Assembly: GCA_900769345.1 (NCBI GenBank) | Contig: CAAGGJ010000093.1 | Coordinates: 1-16,345 of the forward strand | DNA: 16,345 bases | Direction: 5' to 3' | From: Bacteroidales bacterium | GTDB lineage: Bacteria > Bacteroidota > Bacteroidia > Bacteroidales > Muribaculaceae | In this document: piece by piece, positions 8,475 to 15,176 of the stretch | How the letters are laid out: every line of letters starts with the position of its first letter | Numbering within the stretch: the first letter of the stretch is position 1 | Program-made: the position numbers and the translations under genes | Notes under the pieces: model-generated | The model's database searches: none | Told to the model about the DNA's origin: nothing | Seen by the model: only the letters and a program-made list of their open reading frames with translations

Positions 8475-8536
8475 CTCTAATGGTTTTTGTAGTGTTTGTT
8501 ATTGGTTTTCTTGTTGTATTGAGGCTCGCATGAGCA

Positions 8537-10048
8537 TCAGAAGTGCATTCTGCAGTTGCCTTCGGGGTTGATGGTCTTGCCTTGAGCATCGAGTTGCTTC
8601 ACATACTCGAGCACCAGGCCGCCGTAAGGCACATCGTCCTCGAAGAGGCGCTCGGCGCGTGTCAGTGGCACCATATAGTCTCCTCCATTGGCAAGATAAT
8701 CCACTGTGACTATTGTATAAGTGGCTTTAGGGTCAATTTTTTTACCCTTAAACTTAGCCCATTCCACCTTTTTATTATTTGTCATTTTCACTTCTATCTC
8801 TTTGCTCACAGCATCGCCTCCGCGACTTGCCATCACGCCGAAGGCTTCCAGCAGGTCGCTGCCCTTGATGCGTAGCACAGTGAGACGGTTGTCGAAAGGC
8901 AACATCGAGGTTATCATACCTTCCGAAATATCGCCTTTGGGCAACGATTGGCGTATGCCGCCACGATTCATTATGGCAAAGTCCACTTCTTTGCCCCATC
9001 GGTCTACAACGATTTGTTTCACGGCATCAGTCACAAAGTTCGACAGATGCTTTACTTCGGTGTTAAACATCTCGCACTCCGATGTGGCTATGCGCTTGGT
9101 CATCACTTCATGCACTCGCTCATCGTAGGGCTTGAGCCATTGGCGCATAGCGGCATTGGCTGCCACTGCGGCATCGTAGCGTGCATCCACGGGCAGAAGC
9201 TCATATTCAGTGCTTCCGTTCGAGAGGTCGAATGTGGTCTTGGTAACATATTTGCCGTAGCGTCCTGCTTGACACATAGGTATAGGTCGGCCGTCGGCAT
9301 TCTTCACCAGATGCAGAGAGTCGCCGGCGCCAATCAGAGTGTGCGAGTGGCCGCCTATCACAAGGTCGATGTAGCGGCTGCTCTTGACTATCGAGCAGTC
9401 GGTCAAGGCATCTTCTTCATCGTCGGCATAGCCTATGTGTGATATCATCACCACATAGTCGGCAAGACCTGTAGTCTTGAGATATTCCGAAAGTTTCAGG
9501 GCCACCGTGCGGGCATCATTGTAAATCAACCCCGACACATTTTTGTCGGCTATCATACCCTTAGGCTCCAAATTTATACCCATAAAGGCTATGCGCTTAT
9601 CGCCGTAGCGGCGTATGTGATAAGGCACAAACATCCCGTCGAGCGGCGTTGATGCCATATCGTAGTTTGCCGACAACTTGCAGGCTTTCACGCCCTTATA
9701 TCGCTGTGCGAGTTCTTCAATACCGTTGTCGAACTCGTGATTACCGAGCACGCAATAGTCGTAGCCTATGCTATCGTGCAAGGCATATTCTATCTCACCG
9801 CGGAACATCGAGAAATACACCGTTCCTTGCACAGCATCACCGGCATGCACTGCCACCACATTCTCGTCGGCGCGACGCACGCTGTCGACCAGCGCTTTCT
9901 GTCGCAGCAGTCCCCCCATACCATCATCGGCGGGCAGCACTGCGCTATGTGTATCATTTGCCGAAATTATGGTTATGCGTTGCGCCTCAGCTGTGACACA
10001 TAACGAAGCCGCACCGAGCAACAACATTAATAATAGCTTCTTGTTCAT
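8537..10048 (-). CDS. Periplasmic 5'-nucleotidase / metallophosphatase (UshA-like), first copy
   Basis: The 503-residue exported enzyme is the first gene of the three-gene hydrolase operon. The signal peptide covers residues 1-22 (cleavage near TAEA/Q, Gln-flanked as is common in this phylum). The metallophosphatase domain carries NDTH (31-34), HAGD (68-71), GNHEF (102-106), ISHIGY (202-207) and GGHSH (232-236). The C-terminal nucleotidase domain has NRGGIR (361-366), MLPFDNRL (382-389) and YLANGGDYM (451-459). It is closely similar along its whole length to its downstream neighbour, including a shared EYVKQLDAQGKT near the C terminus, so the pair arose by tandem duplication. Differences are concentrated in the 207-215 and 240-295 loops, which may shift substrate range. 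A -7-like box lies 33 bases upstream of the ATG. Confidence 0.94.
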   Translation of the reverse strand: MNKKLLLMLLLGAASLCVTAEAQRITIISANDTHSAVLPADDGMGGLLRQKALVDSVRRADENVVAVHAGDAVQGTVYFSMFRGEIEYALHDSIGYDYCVLGNHEFDNGIEELAQRYKGVKACKLSANYDMASTPLDGMFVPYHIRRYGDKRIAFMGINLEPKGMIADKNVSGLIYNDARTVALKLSEYLKTTGLADYVVMISHIGYADDEEDALTDCSIVKSSRYIDLVIGGHSHTLIGAGDSLHLVKNADGRPIPMCQAGRYGKYVTKTTFDLSNGSTEYELLPVDARYDAAVAANAAMRQWLKPYDERVHEVMTKRIATSECEMFNTEVKHLSNFVTDAVKQIVVDRWGKEVDFAIMNRGGIRQSLPKGDISEGMITSMLPFDNRLTVLRIKGSDLLEAFGVMASRGGDAVSKEIEVKMTNNKKVEWAKFKGKKIDPKATYTIVTVDYLANGGDYMVPLTRAERLFEDDVPYGGLVLEYVKQLDAQGKTINPEGNCRMHF

Positions 10049-10081
10049 CTTTCTTATTTCAATTATTTCCGATTTATACTA

Positions 10082-10089
10082 CAAATTTA
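10082..10089 (-). promoter_or_regulatory. Candidate -7 promoter box of the hydrolase operon
   Basis: On the minus strand this reads TAAATTTG, matching TAnnTTTG. A TTGC at 10111-10114 lies 21 bases upstream as a weak -33 candidate. This would start the polycistronic mRNA for both nucleotidases and the GH3 fusion. No operator-like palindrome was seen between here and the divergent promoter. Confidence 0.45.
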
Positions 10090-10225
10090 CCAATAATATT
10101 GCAATTTCAGGCAATTAATCGACCCTTTTCACACATTTTACAGTTTATTTCTGCATCCCTGATGGTGTCTTTCGCTATAAATTGAGCATATTCCCAGCGC
10201 AGATTTTTTCGATTATCTGAAACAC

Positions 10226-10256
10226 TTTGAAATATGAAAATATTATGCTAATTTCG
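10226..10256 (+). promoter_or_regulatory. Promoter of the DUF4249 gene
   Basis: A perfect -33 TTTG (10226-10229), a 19-base spacer and TAATTTCG (10249-10256) as the -7 box. The latter has one mismatch to TAnnTTTG. It is the best complete Bacteroidota-type promoter in the window. Transcription would start near 10262, about 23 bases before the ATG at 10285. Confidence 0.55.
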
Positions 10257-10284
10257 TATTCAGAATCTACAATTGCCAAGGATA

Positions 10285-11487
10285 ATGAAAAATGCCATAC
10301 TGAAAACTGCTGTTTCGATGTTGCTTGCTGTAATGTTGGCAGGCTGTATAGATGAATATGATATATCGGAACTTAATATTCCTCCTGCCGATGAAATTTT
10401 TGCCCGTGGCGAGATAAAAGTTGGCGCAGAATCGTATGTGAGCCTGCAACTCGCCACGCCATTTAACGATTGGACCGAACGCTATGTCGACAATGCCGAA
10501 GTGCGTGTGGTGGGCGAAAACGGCTTCCGAAGCGAAAAGGGCAAATTCAACGAATACACTCACCTTTACGAAATCGACACCTACGACGCCACCCCCGACT
10601 CGCGTTATAGAGTAGAGATTAAGTGCGGTAACGACGAATTTGCTTCAAACTATATGGAATTGCTCCACACACCCGAAATAACAAAACTCTACTATGAGGT
10701 TAACAAAGCAAAAGGTGTGGTAGAAGTATTTGCCGATGTTGATAATATAGGCTCCCAACAAAAATATTTATGGACCTACGAAGAGGATTGCGAAGTGATA
10801 GCTCCGCTCAAAGCGGAAAGCATAGTCTTCGACGGTGGCTTCATAGAAGAATACTCTCGGCTGTACTACGATTTTTCGTATCCCCAAAACCACATCTATT
10901 GCTGGGCAACGCAAAACTCCACTTCGATAAATTTATATAACACCGCCAATCTTACCGAGGCTTCGGTAAAGCGCCACAAAGTAGCTGAGGTGCCGGGCGA
11001 TGGCATAAAATTCGACGGTCTTTACTGCATCACTGTATTCCTCAATGCCATTTCCGATGAAGCTTACGACTATTACGAAGAACTTAAGCGTCAAACCGAG
11101 TCTTCGGGAAGTATATTCACCCCGATGCCAAGCGACGTTAGAGGAAACATCACTTGCATCAGCAACGACAAAAAAATTATGCGCGGCACTATTACTGCTT
11201 CTCTGCCTACAGTGAAGCGACTTTTTATCGACCGCGATGAGGTTAAGGAGATTATCAGCCAAGATTTCGGTCCTGCTTATGTGAAACCCGACCCTCAGAT
11301 TAGTTGGAAAGATTTTATTAATGATATTAAGCAAAGAATTACCGACGGATACATTATTTGGGGATCACAACCTGCTTCCGGAATGTATGATTTAACACCG
11401 GTAGGCACCCGATTCTACTATCCTCACATGTGTAACTGCATTATGCGTGGAGGTACGCCCTACAAACCATCTTGGTGGCCTAATTAA
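10285..11487 (+). CDS. DUF4249 family lipoprotein
   Basis: The 400-residue outer-membrane-type lipoprotein has its lipobox at VMLAGC, with Cys21 lipidated. The family is recognised from the overall layout: early segment ARGEIKVGAESYVSLQL (residues 41-57), a carboxypeptidase-like beta domain near 45-110, the mid-C-terminal DVRGNITC (289-296), and the Cys-containing ending CNCIMRGGTPYKPSWW. DUF4249 proteins usually accompany a TonB-dependent receptor and are thought to help nutrient uptake at the surface; none is visible beside this one. The ATG at 10285 is preferred over an in-frame TTG four codons earlier because it starts the signal peptide directly. The gene is divergent from the hydrolase operon and ends where base composition changes. 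Confidence 0.85.
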   Translation: MKNAILKTAVSMLLAVMLAGCIDEYDISELNIPPADEIFARGEIKVGAESYVSLQLATPFNDWTERYVDNAEVRVVGENGFRSEKGKFNEYTHLYEIDTYDATPDSRYRVEIKCGNDEFASNYMELLHTPEITKLYYEVNKAKGVVEVFADVDNIGSQQKYLWTYEEDCEVIAPLKAESIVFDGGFIEEYSRLYYDFSYPQNHIYCWATQNSTSINLYNTANLTEASVKRHKVAEVPGDGIKFDGLYCITVFLNAISDEAYDYYEELKRQTESSGSIFTPMPSDVRGNITCISNDKKIMRGTITASLPTVKRLFIDRDEVKEIISQDFGPAYVKPDPQISWKDFINDIKQRITDGYIIWGSQPASGMYDLTPVGTRFYYPHMCNCIMRGGTPYKPSWWPN

Positions 11488-11535
11488 TCATAACACATAC
11501 CTCATTTCACCCCAATTTAAATATTTTATAATTTG

Positions 11536-11661
11536 GTGATTAGTTCATTTCCGAATTTTGTCGTATATCTCTTAGCTGGAATAGCGGCATTCTGTCTATT
11601 CCCTAAGAAACCGACAATCAATCGCGAAAGAGTTTATGATAATCAATTAACAAACTTCTGA
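11536..11661 (+). CDS. Possible 41-aa membrane peptide or gene remnant
   Basis: A GTG-started frame (or TTG at 11533) encodes 41 residues. These include a hydrophobic stretch VVYLLAGIAAFCLF at about residues 9-22 that could span a membrane once, followed by the basic, polar tail PKKPTINRER. There is no recognisable ribosome binding site, and a strong hairpin lies inside it. It may be a real small protein, the tail of a decayed gene, or chance. Confidence 0.2.
   Translation: MISSFPNFVVYLLAGIAAFCLFPKKPTINRERVYDNQLTNF
11571..11607. other. Strong hairpin at the backbone/accessory junction
   Basis: CTTAG + GGAATAG (11571-11575, 11578-11584) pairs perfectly with CTATTCC + CTAAG (11596-11602, 11603-11607). 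This is 12 base pairs with a 2-base bulge and an 11-base loop. No U tract follows on either strand. It could be a transcription block between convergent units, an RNA element, or a recombination scar. Confidence 0.5.
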
Positions 11662-11703
11662 TTATTTTCAACGAACTCACGTTAAATTGACTTTTTGTGT
11701 TAA

Positions 11704-12288
11704 CTATTTTTTCTGCGATATCGAAACCCTATACCTGAATTTTGAAAAATCGTGGTTGAGAATCAGCTGTAATATTCGGTTATCAGTTTTATCCCAAAAA
11801 TCCTTCCATATTCCAAGTGTGCCATTTATCGTGCAAACGCATTCCTTAGAAATTCCAAATTCGTGTGGACTGCATTCAGCTATAATCGGAGTCAAATAAA
11901 TATCTAATTGTTCTGTTGAATTTTTGAAAAAGAATTTTGTTGTTCTACATTGAATAGATCTTCGGTTTTTTAATATCTTGAGCGCATTGCTATTACTTTC
12001 ATAATCACTAGTAGGAAAATATCCAAAACTTTGATTGTTCGTGATAGAGTCAGATAAAGAATTAATCAAATCATCATCTACAAAAAGAGGAGTGAGCATT
12101 CTGTCAGAAAAATTTGTTAGACAAGAGTCATAAGGAATTATCCATAGATTATCCCCCGTACCATGTTTATATTCACCAATTTCGTAAACACAGTTAAATG
12201 TAAAAACTAAAAATTTACCACTGTTTTGGCAGATGCCAATGCCTTGGTTTAAAAAAAATAAAACTAAAATAATTGTTATCTTTTTCAT
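11704..12288 (-). CDS. Exported small protein, probable immunity partner of the zincin-type Rhs tip
   Basis: I do not recognise the family. The 194-residue product begins with a signal peptide (MKK, then a hydrophobic stretch to about residue 17, cleavage near GIC/QN), so it should act in the periplasm. The mature part is rich in Asn, Ser, Asp and aromatic residues, with cysteines in NCVYE, DSCL, IQCR, AECS and ECVC that could form disulfides. It has no catalytic motif. Its ATG overlaps the stop of the upstream toxin-like gene (ATGA, 12285-12288), the arrangement expected for a toxin-immunity pair, and that is the only ground for the immunity call. An ATG eight codons earlier (12312) is open but lies inside the toxin gene and would spoil the signal peptide. 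The coding sequence is AT-rich, unlike genes left of 11487. Confidence 0.7.
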   Translation of the reverse strand: MKKITIILVLFFLNQGIGICQNSGKFLVFTFNCVYEIGEYKHGTGDNLWIIPYDSCLTNFSDRMLTPLFVDDDLINSLSDSITNNQSFGYFPTSDYESNSNALKILKNRRSIQCRTTKFFFKNSTEQLDIYLTPIIAECSPHEFGISKECVCTINGTLGIWKDFWDKTDNRILQLILNHDFSKFRYRVSISQKK

Positions 12289-13226
12289 TTCTTTTCGGGA
12301 ATTAAGTTCCACATCATATCCACTTCTTCTGGAGTGATTATTTGTGGCGGACTATTTAAAATACCGCCCTTATCGTATCCATTATCAAGAACTCCTGTAG
12401 TATGATACAATTCATGAGATTTTGTTCCATTTGGTGCGCCAGAAGATATTGTTATATATATTGCTTTCCTTGTCAATCCAAATGCACCATTTGTACTGCC
12501 ATTCATAAAAACTGCTGCCTTTCCATTTTTTTTAGGTTGATTATCTTTAATTTCTTGTTTATATTGTGTTGATAGTTCGTCTGCTTTTTTTGTATTTGAT
12601 GTATTGTCAACATCTACGATATGGATATTAAAAGATGATCGTACAATGTCCCCGTCGCTATTTTCAACGCCATTACCATCTCCGTTCAGATATGAGTTAA
12701 ATTCTGCTTCTAATTCATTACGTAAATCATTTTTGTATTTTTCGTGTTTTGCTATTTCCTTTTCGCCGGCATTCGGTTTTAATGCTTTTACCATAACAAC
12801 TATCGACCAATCAATATGTTTTCTGCCATTTTCATCAATATATTTTACGGGCTGTCGTCCATCCGGATCAACAAATCTCAGCGGGTTTCCGGCGCACCAG
12901 GTGTAGGGGCTTAGATTGTAGTATTTTTCGGATTTTGGGTCTATTGTGGAGGTGCGGCCCAACAGCGAATCGTACCAACGTGCTTGGCTATCGTAGAGGT
13001 CGAGGCCGTGCATGCGGTCGAGCTCTTTTGTGCCGTATTTGTAGGGCTGCACTGCTCCTGCGGTGGTGAATGGTGTGCCGTAGGGATAATAGTCGGTGCT
13101 TTCTACCACTGCGCCGTCTTGGCGCACTACGCTGCGCACATTGTCTTGCGCGGAGATAGATAGGTTTTGACAATAACGCAAAACAACCATAAGCAGATAA
13201 TATTGTTGCAAGGATCTCATAATCAT
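12285..13226 (-). CDS. Orphan Rhs tip with zincin-like (HExxHxxGxxD) C-terminal toxin domain
   Basis: This 313-residue product is the last part of an Rhs/YD-repeat protein. Residues 1-27 are unlike Rhs and resemble a signal peptide (hydrophobic YYLLMVVL, cleavage near ISA/QD). Residues 29-123 are the Rhs-associated core, with YGTKELDRMHGLDLYDSQAR and the ending NPLRFVDPDG that precedes the variable tip in this family. Residues 124-313 are the variable domain. Its motif HELYHTTGVLD (271-281) gives zinc ligands His271 and His275, catalytic Glu272, and Asp281 as a metzincin-style third ligand, so a metallopeptidase toxin is likely. The large Rhs shell is missing, so this is either a silent recombination cassette or a separately expressed tip. 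The ATG overlaps the stop of the ankyrin gene by one base (TAATG), and its own stop overlaps the next ATG, suggesting coupled translation. Confidence 0.85.
   Translation of the reverse strand: MIMRSLQQYYLLMVVLRYCQNLSISAQDNVRSVVRQDGAVVESTDYYPYGTPFTTAGAVQPYKYGTKELDRMHGLDLYDSQARWYDSLLGRTSTIDPKSEKYYNLSPYTWCAGNPLRFVDPDGRQPVKYIDENGRKHIDWSIVVMVKALKPNAGEKEIAKHEKYKNDLRNELEAEFNSYLNGDGNGVENSDGDIVRSSFNIHIVDVDNTSNTKKADELSTQYKQEIKDNQPKKNGKAAVFMNGSTNGAFGLTRKAIYITISSGAPNGTKSHELYHTTGVLDNGYDKGGILNSPPQIITPEEVDMMWNLIPEKK
12858..13142 (-). repeat. Rhs core direct repeat, copy A
   Basis: These 285 bases encode the Rhs core of the zincin module and align without gaps to 14814-15098. The proteins differ at 9 of 95 positions. 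The segment 13093-13143 is identical over 51 bases to 15049-15099. Such blocks are the usual site where a new toxin tip is swapped onto an Rhs shell. Confidence 0.9.
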
Positions 13227-14158
13227 TAATAATTATCTAAATACTCTTGCCATGAATTAGGATATTCGCGTTTAGCAAATTTTACCACTTTTTCCGGTAT
13301 TGGGACTTTCTTGTAGTCAATACCCTTTTTCCTCAAGAAATCAACAATTTCCATTTTCTGCTTATGTTCGTCACTATCCAATTCATGTTTACGCTCTCGC
13401 AAGTCCTGGACCAAAGTTGTTTGAGTATAACCACTTTCAGAATATGGTTTTGTATAATCGGCTCCATGTATTAGCAAAAACATAGCCATGTGATATTCAT
13501 AATAACTATTCGTGTGAATTGCCGTTCCTAATGCTGTGTTGCCAACTTTATTGACATAATCAATATTTGCACCATTATTCAATAACAATTCTGCAATATC
13601 CTCTCTATTAATATGTACAGCAAACATTAATGGTGTATATCTACCTCGATCGTGACTATATCCCGGGTCTTCAGCTTCAGCATTAACTTCAGCTCCACTT
13701 TCGATTAAAAGTTTTACAATTTCGATGTTCCCATATTTCTTCATGCATGCTAAAATTAAAGGCGTCCAACCTTTTTTAGTTCGATAGTTTACATTAGCGC
13801 CCTTCTTTAAAAGAAATCTAAATGACTTTAGTTGCTCGCGATTACTTTTCCATGAAGACGAATATGGTGCATCAACAATAAAACGTAAAGGATATTTGAC
13901 TCTTGTCTGATTCCATATTGTGTGCATTAACAATGTCATCTCATATACACTATCTCTCGAATCTAATAATTCGGGAGATTTACTAAGGATTCTTTCTATC
14001 TCTATCGTATCCCCTTCATTGACAGCATATGCTAAATCCTCGGCATTAGTGCCCTTGAAATAACGGTATGTTGATTCACTAAGTTCCAGTTCGTCGCAAC
14101 TATGGAAGCATCCCACTATAACAATCAATATTATCAAAACAATTGTTTTCATACTCAT
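13226..14158 (-). CDS. Ankyrin-repeat lipoprotein, probable immunity partner of the lipase-type Rhs tip
   Basis: The 310-residue envelope protein starts with a lipoprotein signal (hydrophobic residues 5-16, lipobox IVGC with Cys17; Cys21 is a second candidate). Ankyrin-type repeats run from about residue 50 to 245. The clearest are KGWTPLILACMKKYGNIEIV (129-148) with LLIESGAEVNA, then YTPLMFAVHINREDIAELLL with NNGANIDY, then GNTALGTAIH ending in HGADY. These helix-turn-helix units bind partner proteins. It follows the lipase-type tip by 4 bases. Ankyrin proteins are a known class of polymorphic-toxin immunity proteins, so neutralising that lipase in the periplasm is the likely job; the pairing is inferred from position. 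ATG 14158 is preferred; ATG 14152 is two codons later, and ATG 14191 lies inside the lipase gene. Confidence 0.85.
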   Translation of the reverse strand: MSMKTIVLIILIVIVGCFHSCDELELSESTYRYFKGTNAEDLAYAVNEGDTIEIERILSKSPELLDSRDSVYEMTLLMHTIWNQTRVKYPLRFIVDAPYSSSWKSNREQLKSFRFLLKKGANVNYRTKKGWTPLILACMKKYGNIEIVKLLIESGAEVNAEAEDPGYSHDRGRYTPLMFAVHINREDIAELLLNNGANIDYVNKVGNTALGTAIHTNSYYEYHMAMFLLIHGADYTKPYSESGYTQTTLVQDLRERKHELDSDEHKQKMEIVDFLRKKGIDYKKVPIPEKVVKFAKREYPNSWQEYLDNY

Positions 14159-14162
14159 TAAT

Positions 14163-15152
14163 CTATTTAAAGTTTTCAATTGAATGCCCATCTAACAATT
14201 GGGGCAGCACATAGTGCCTCGTTCCATTAACATCAGGCATCAATTTCCCAATATACGAAACACTATTTTGTATCAAATTTAATGGGTCCGATATCGTTAT
14301 ATATGCTCTAATTTTTGTTTCAAGTTTCAATAGGGCTTTTATCCCACCTTCCTTTAGTTTGGTTAATGCACTGACCCCGCTTGCATTAAAAGTGATTGCA
14401 TTTCTCCCCTTCAACGTATTTGAAGATGTGACAAGAGAATTTAAAGCAGCTTCTCCACCACCTAACGAATGTCCGACAAATGTTAATTCAGATTCTTTAT
14501 AATCTTCTGATATCATTTTTGCATTATTAGCAGAATCGTGATATTGAGCAGATAATCCGGATGGTTGAGATAGATTTGCTAACCAGTCTTTTATATCGTC
14601 TTTATCAGTCCCTGCAGTAGCATATACATACTCGTAACCCCCTTCTGCTAATGCCTTTCTATATAAATTGCTCTTTAAGCCGGTATTAGTGTTTAATCTA
14701 TATTCTTTTTTCTCGTTATCGGGGACAACTTCCCATTCTCCCAAAATCTCATTAGGCTGATCGCCATATACATGAGCAGCAATAGCTGCAGCTTCATAAA
14801 TTGTTGGTTCACAGCCATCCGGGTCAACAAACTTCACTGGATTTCCGGCGCACCAGGCGTATGGACTAATGCTATAGTATTTCTCGGCTTTGGGGTCCAT
14901 TGTGGAGGTTCTTCCGAGCAGGGAGTCGTACCATCTTGCTTGGCTGTCGTAGAGGTCGAGGCCGTGCATGCGGTCTAATTCTTTGGTGCCGTATTTGTAG
15001 GGCTGCACTGAGTTGGCGGTGGTGAATGGGGTGCCGTAGGGGTAATAATCGGTGCTTTCTACCACTGCGCCGTCTTGGCGCACTACGCTGCGCACATTGC
15101 CTTGATAGTCTTTTACGTAGTTTAAAGTATGGTTTATTATCTTATTTCGCAT
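14163..15152 (-). CDS. Orphan Rhs tip with lipase (alpha/beta-hydrolase) C-terminal toxin domain
   Basis: This 329-residue product is the end of an Rhs protein. Residues 1-18 keep a little more of the shell strand (LNYVKDYQGN) than the sister module. Residues 19-113 are the Rhs core, ending NPVKFVDPDG. Residues 114-329 form a class 3 lipase-like domain: TFVGHSLGGGEA (224-235) holds the nucleophile Ser229 in the GxSxG elbow, ISDPLN (287-292) offers Asp289, and DGHSIENF (321-328) offers His323, a plausible triad. The likely action is hydrolysis of phospholipids in a rival's envelope. No signal peptide is seen and the shell that would deliver the tip is absent, so it may be a silent cassette. 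The ATG at 15152 lies 24 bases after the stop of the unknown 342-residue gene. The ankyrin lipoprotein gene follows 4 bases later. Confidence 0.87.
   Translation of the reverse strand: MRNKIINHTLNYVKDYQGNVRSVVRQDGAVVESTDYYPYGTPFTTANSVQPYKYGTKELDRMHGLDLYDSQARWYDSLLGRTSTMDPKAEKYYSISPYAWCAGNPVKFVDPDGCEPTIYEAAAIAAHVYGDQPNEILGEWEVVPDNEKKEYRLNTNTGLKSNLYRKALAEGGYEYVYATAGTDKDDIKDWLANLSQPSGLSAQYHDSANNAKMISEDYKESELTFVGHSLGGGEAALNSLVTSSNTLKGRNAITFNASGVSALTKLKEGGIKALLKLETKIRAYITISDPLNLIQNSVSYIGKLMPDVNGTRHYVLPQLLDGHSIENFK
14814..15098 (-). repeat. Rhs core direct repeat, copy B
   Basis: Second copy of the 285-base Rhs core block, 1,956 bases from copy A and in the same orientation. Sequence similarity ends abruptly at the VDPDG codons on the toxin side and at CAAGGCAATG on the other side. 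Recombination between the two would delete the lipase-ankyrin pair and fuse the lipase module's start to the zincin tip. Confidence 0.9.
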
Positions 15153-15176
15153 TTTCGATATTTAAGAATGAAGGTA

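Larger units (their letters stand above)
11488..11703. other. AT-rich junction region with hairpin and possible small ORF
   Basis: This 216-base gap separates the DUF4249 gene from the toxin array. It contains a weak inverted repeat after the DUF4249 stop (CACC 11508-11511 with GGTG 11535-11538, inner AATT pairs), a strong hairpin at 11571-11607, and an open frame at 11536-11661. No clear terminator T tract was found on either strand. No attachment-site repeat or tRNA was seen. Confidence 0.5.

Noticed and set aside
10273..10284. TTG start for the DUF4249 gene
   Set aside because: It adds four residues before a normal lipoprotein signal; the ATG at 10285 is better placed relative to the promoter.
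12289..12312. Earlier ATG for the small exported protein
   Set aside because: It lies inside the toxin gene and puts charged residues before the signal peptide; the ATGA overlap at 12285-12288 is the typical coupled start.
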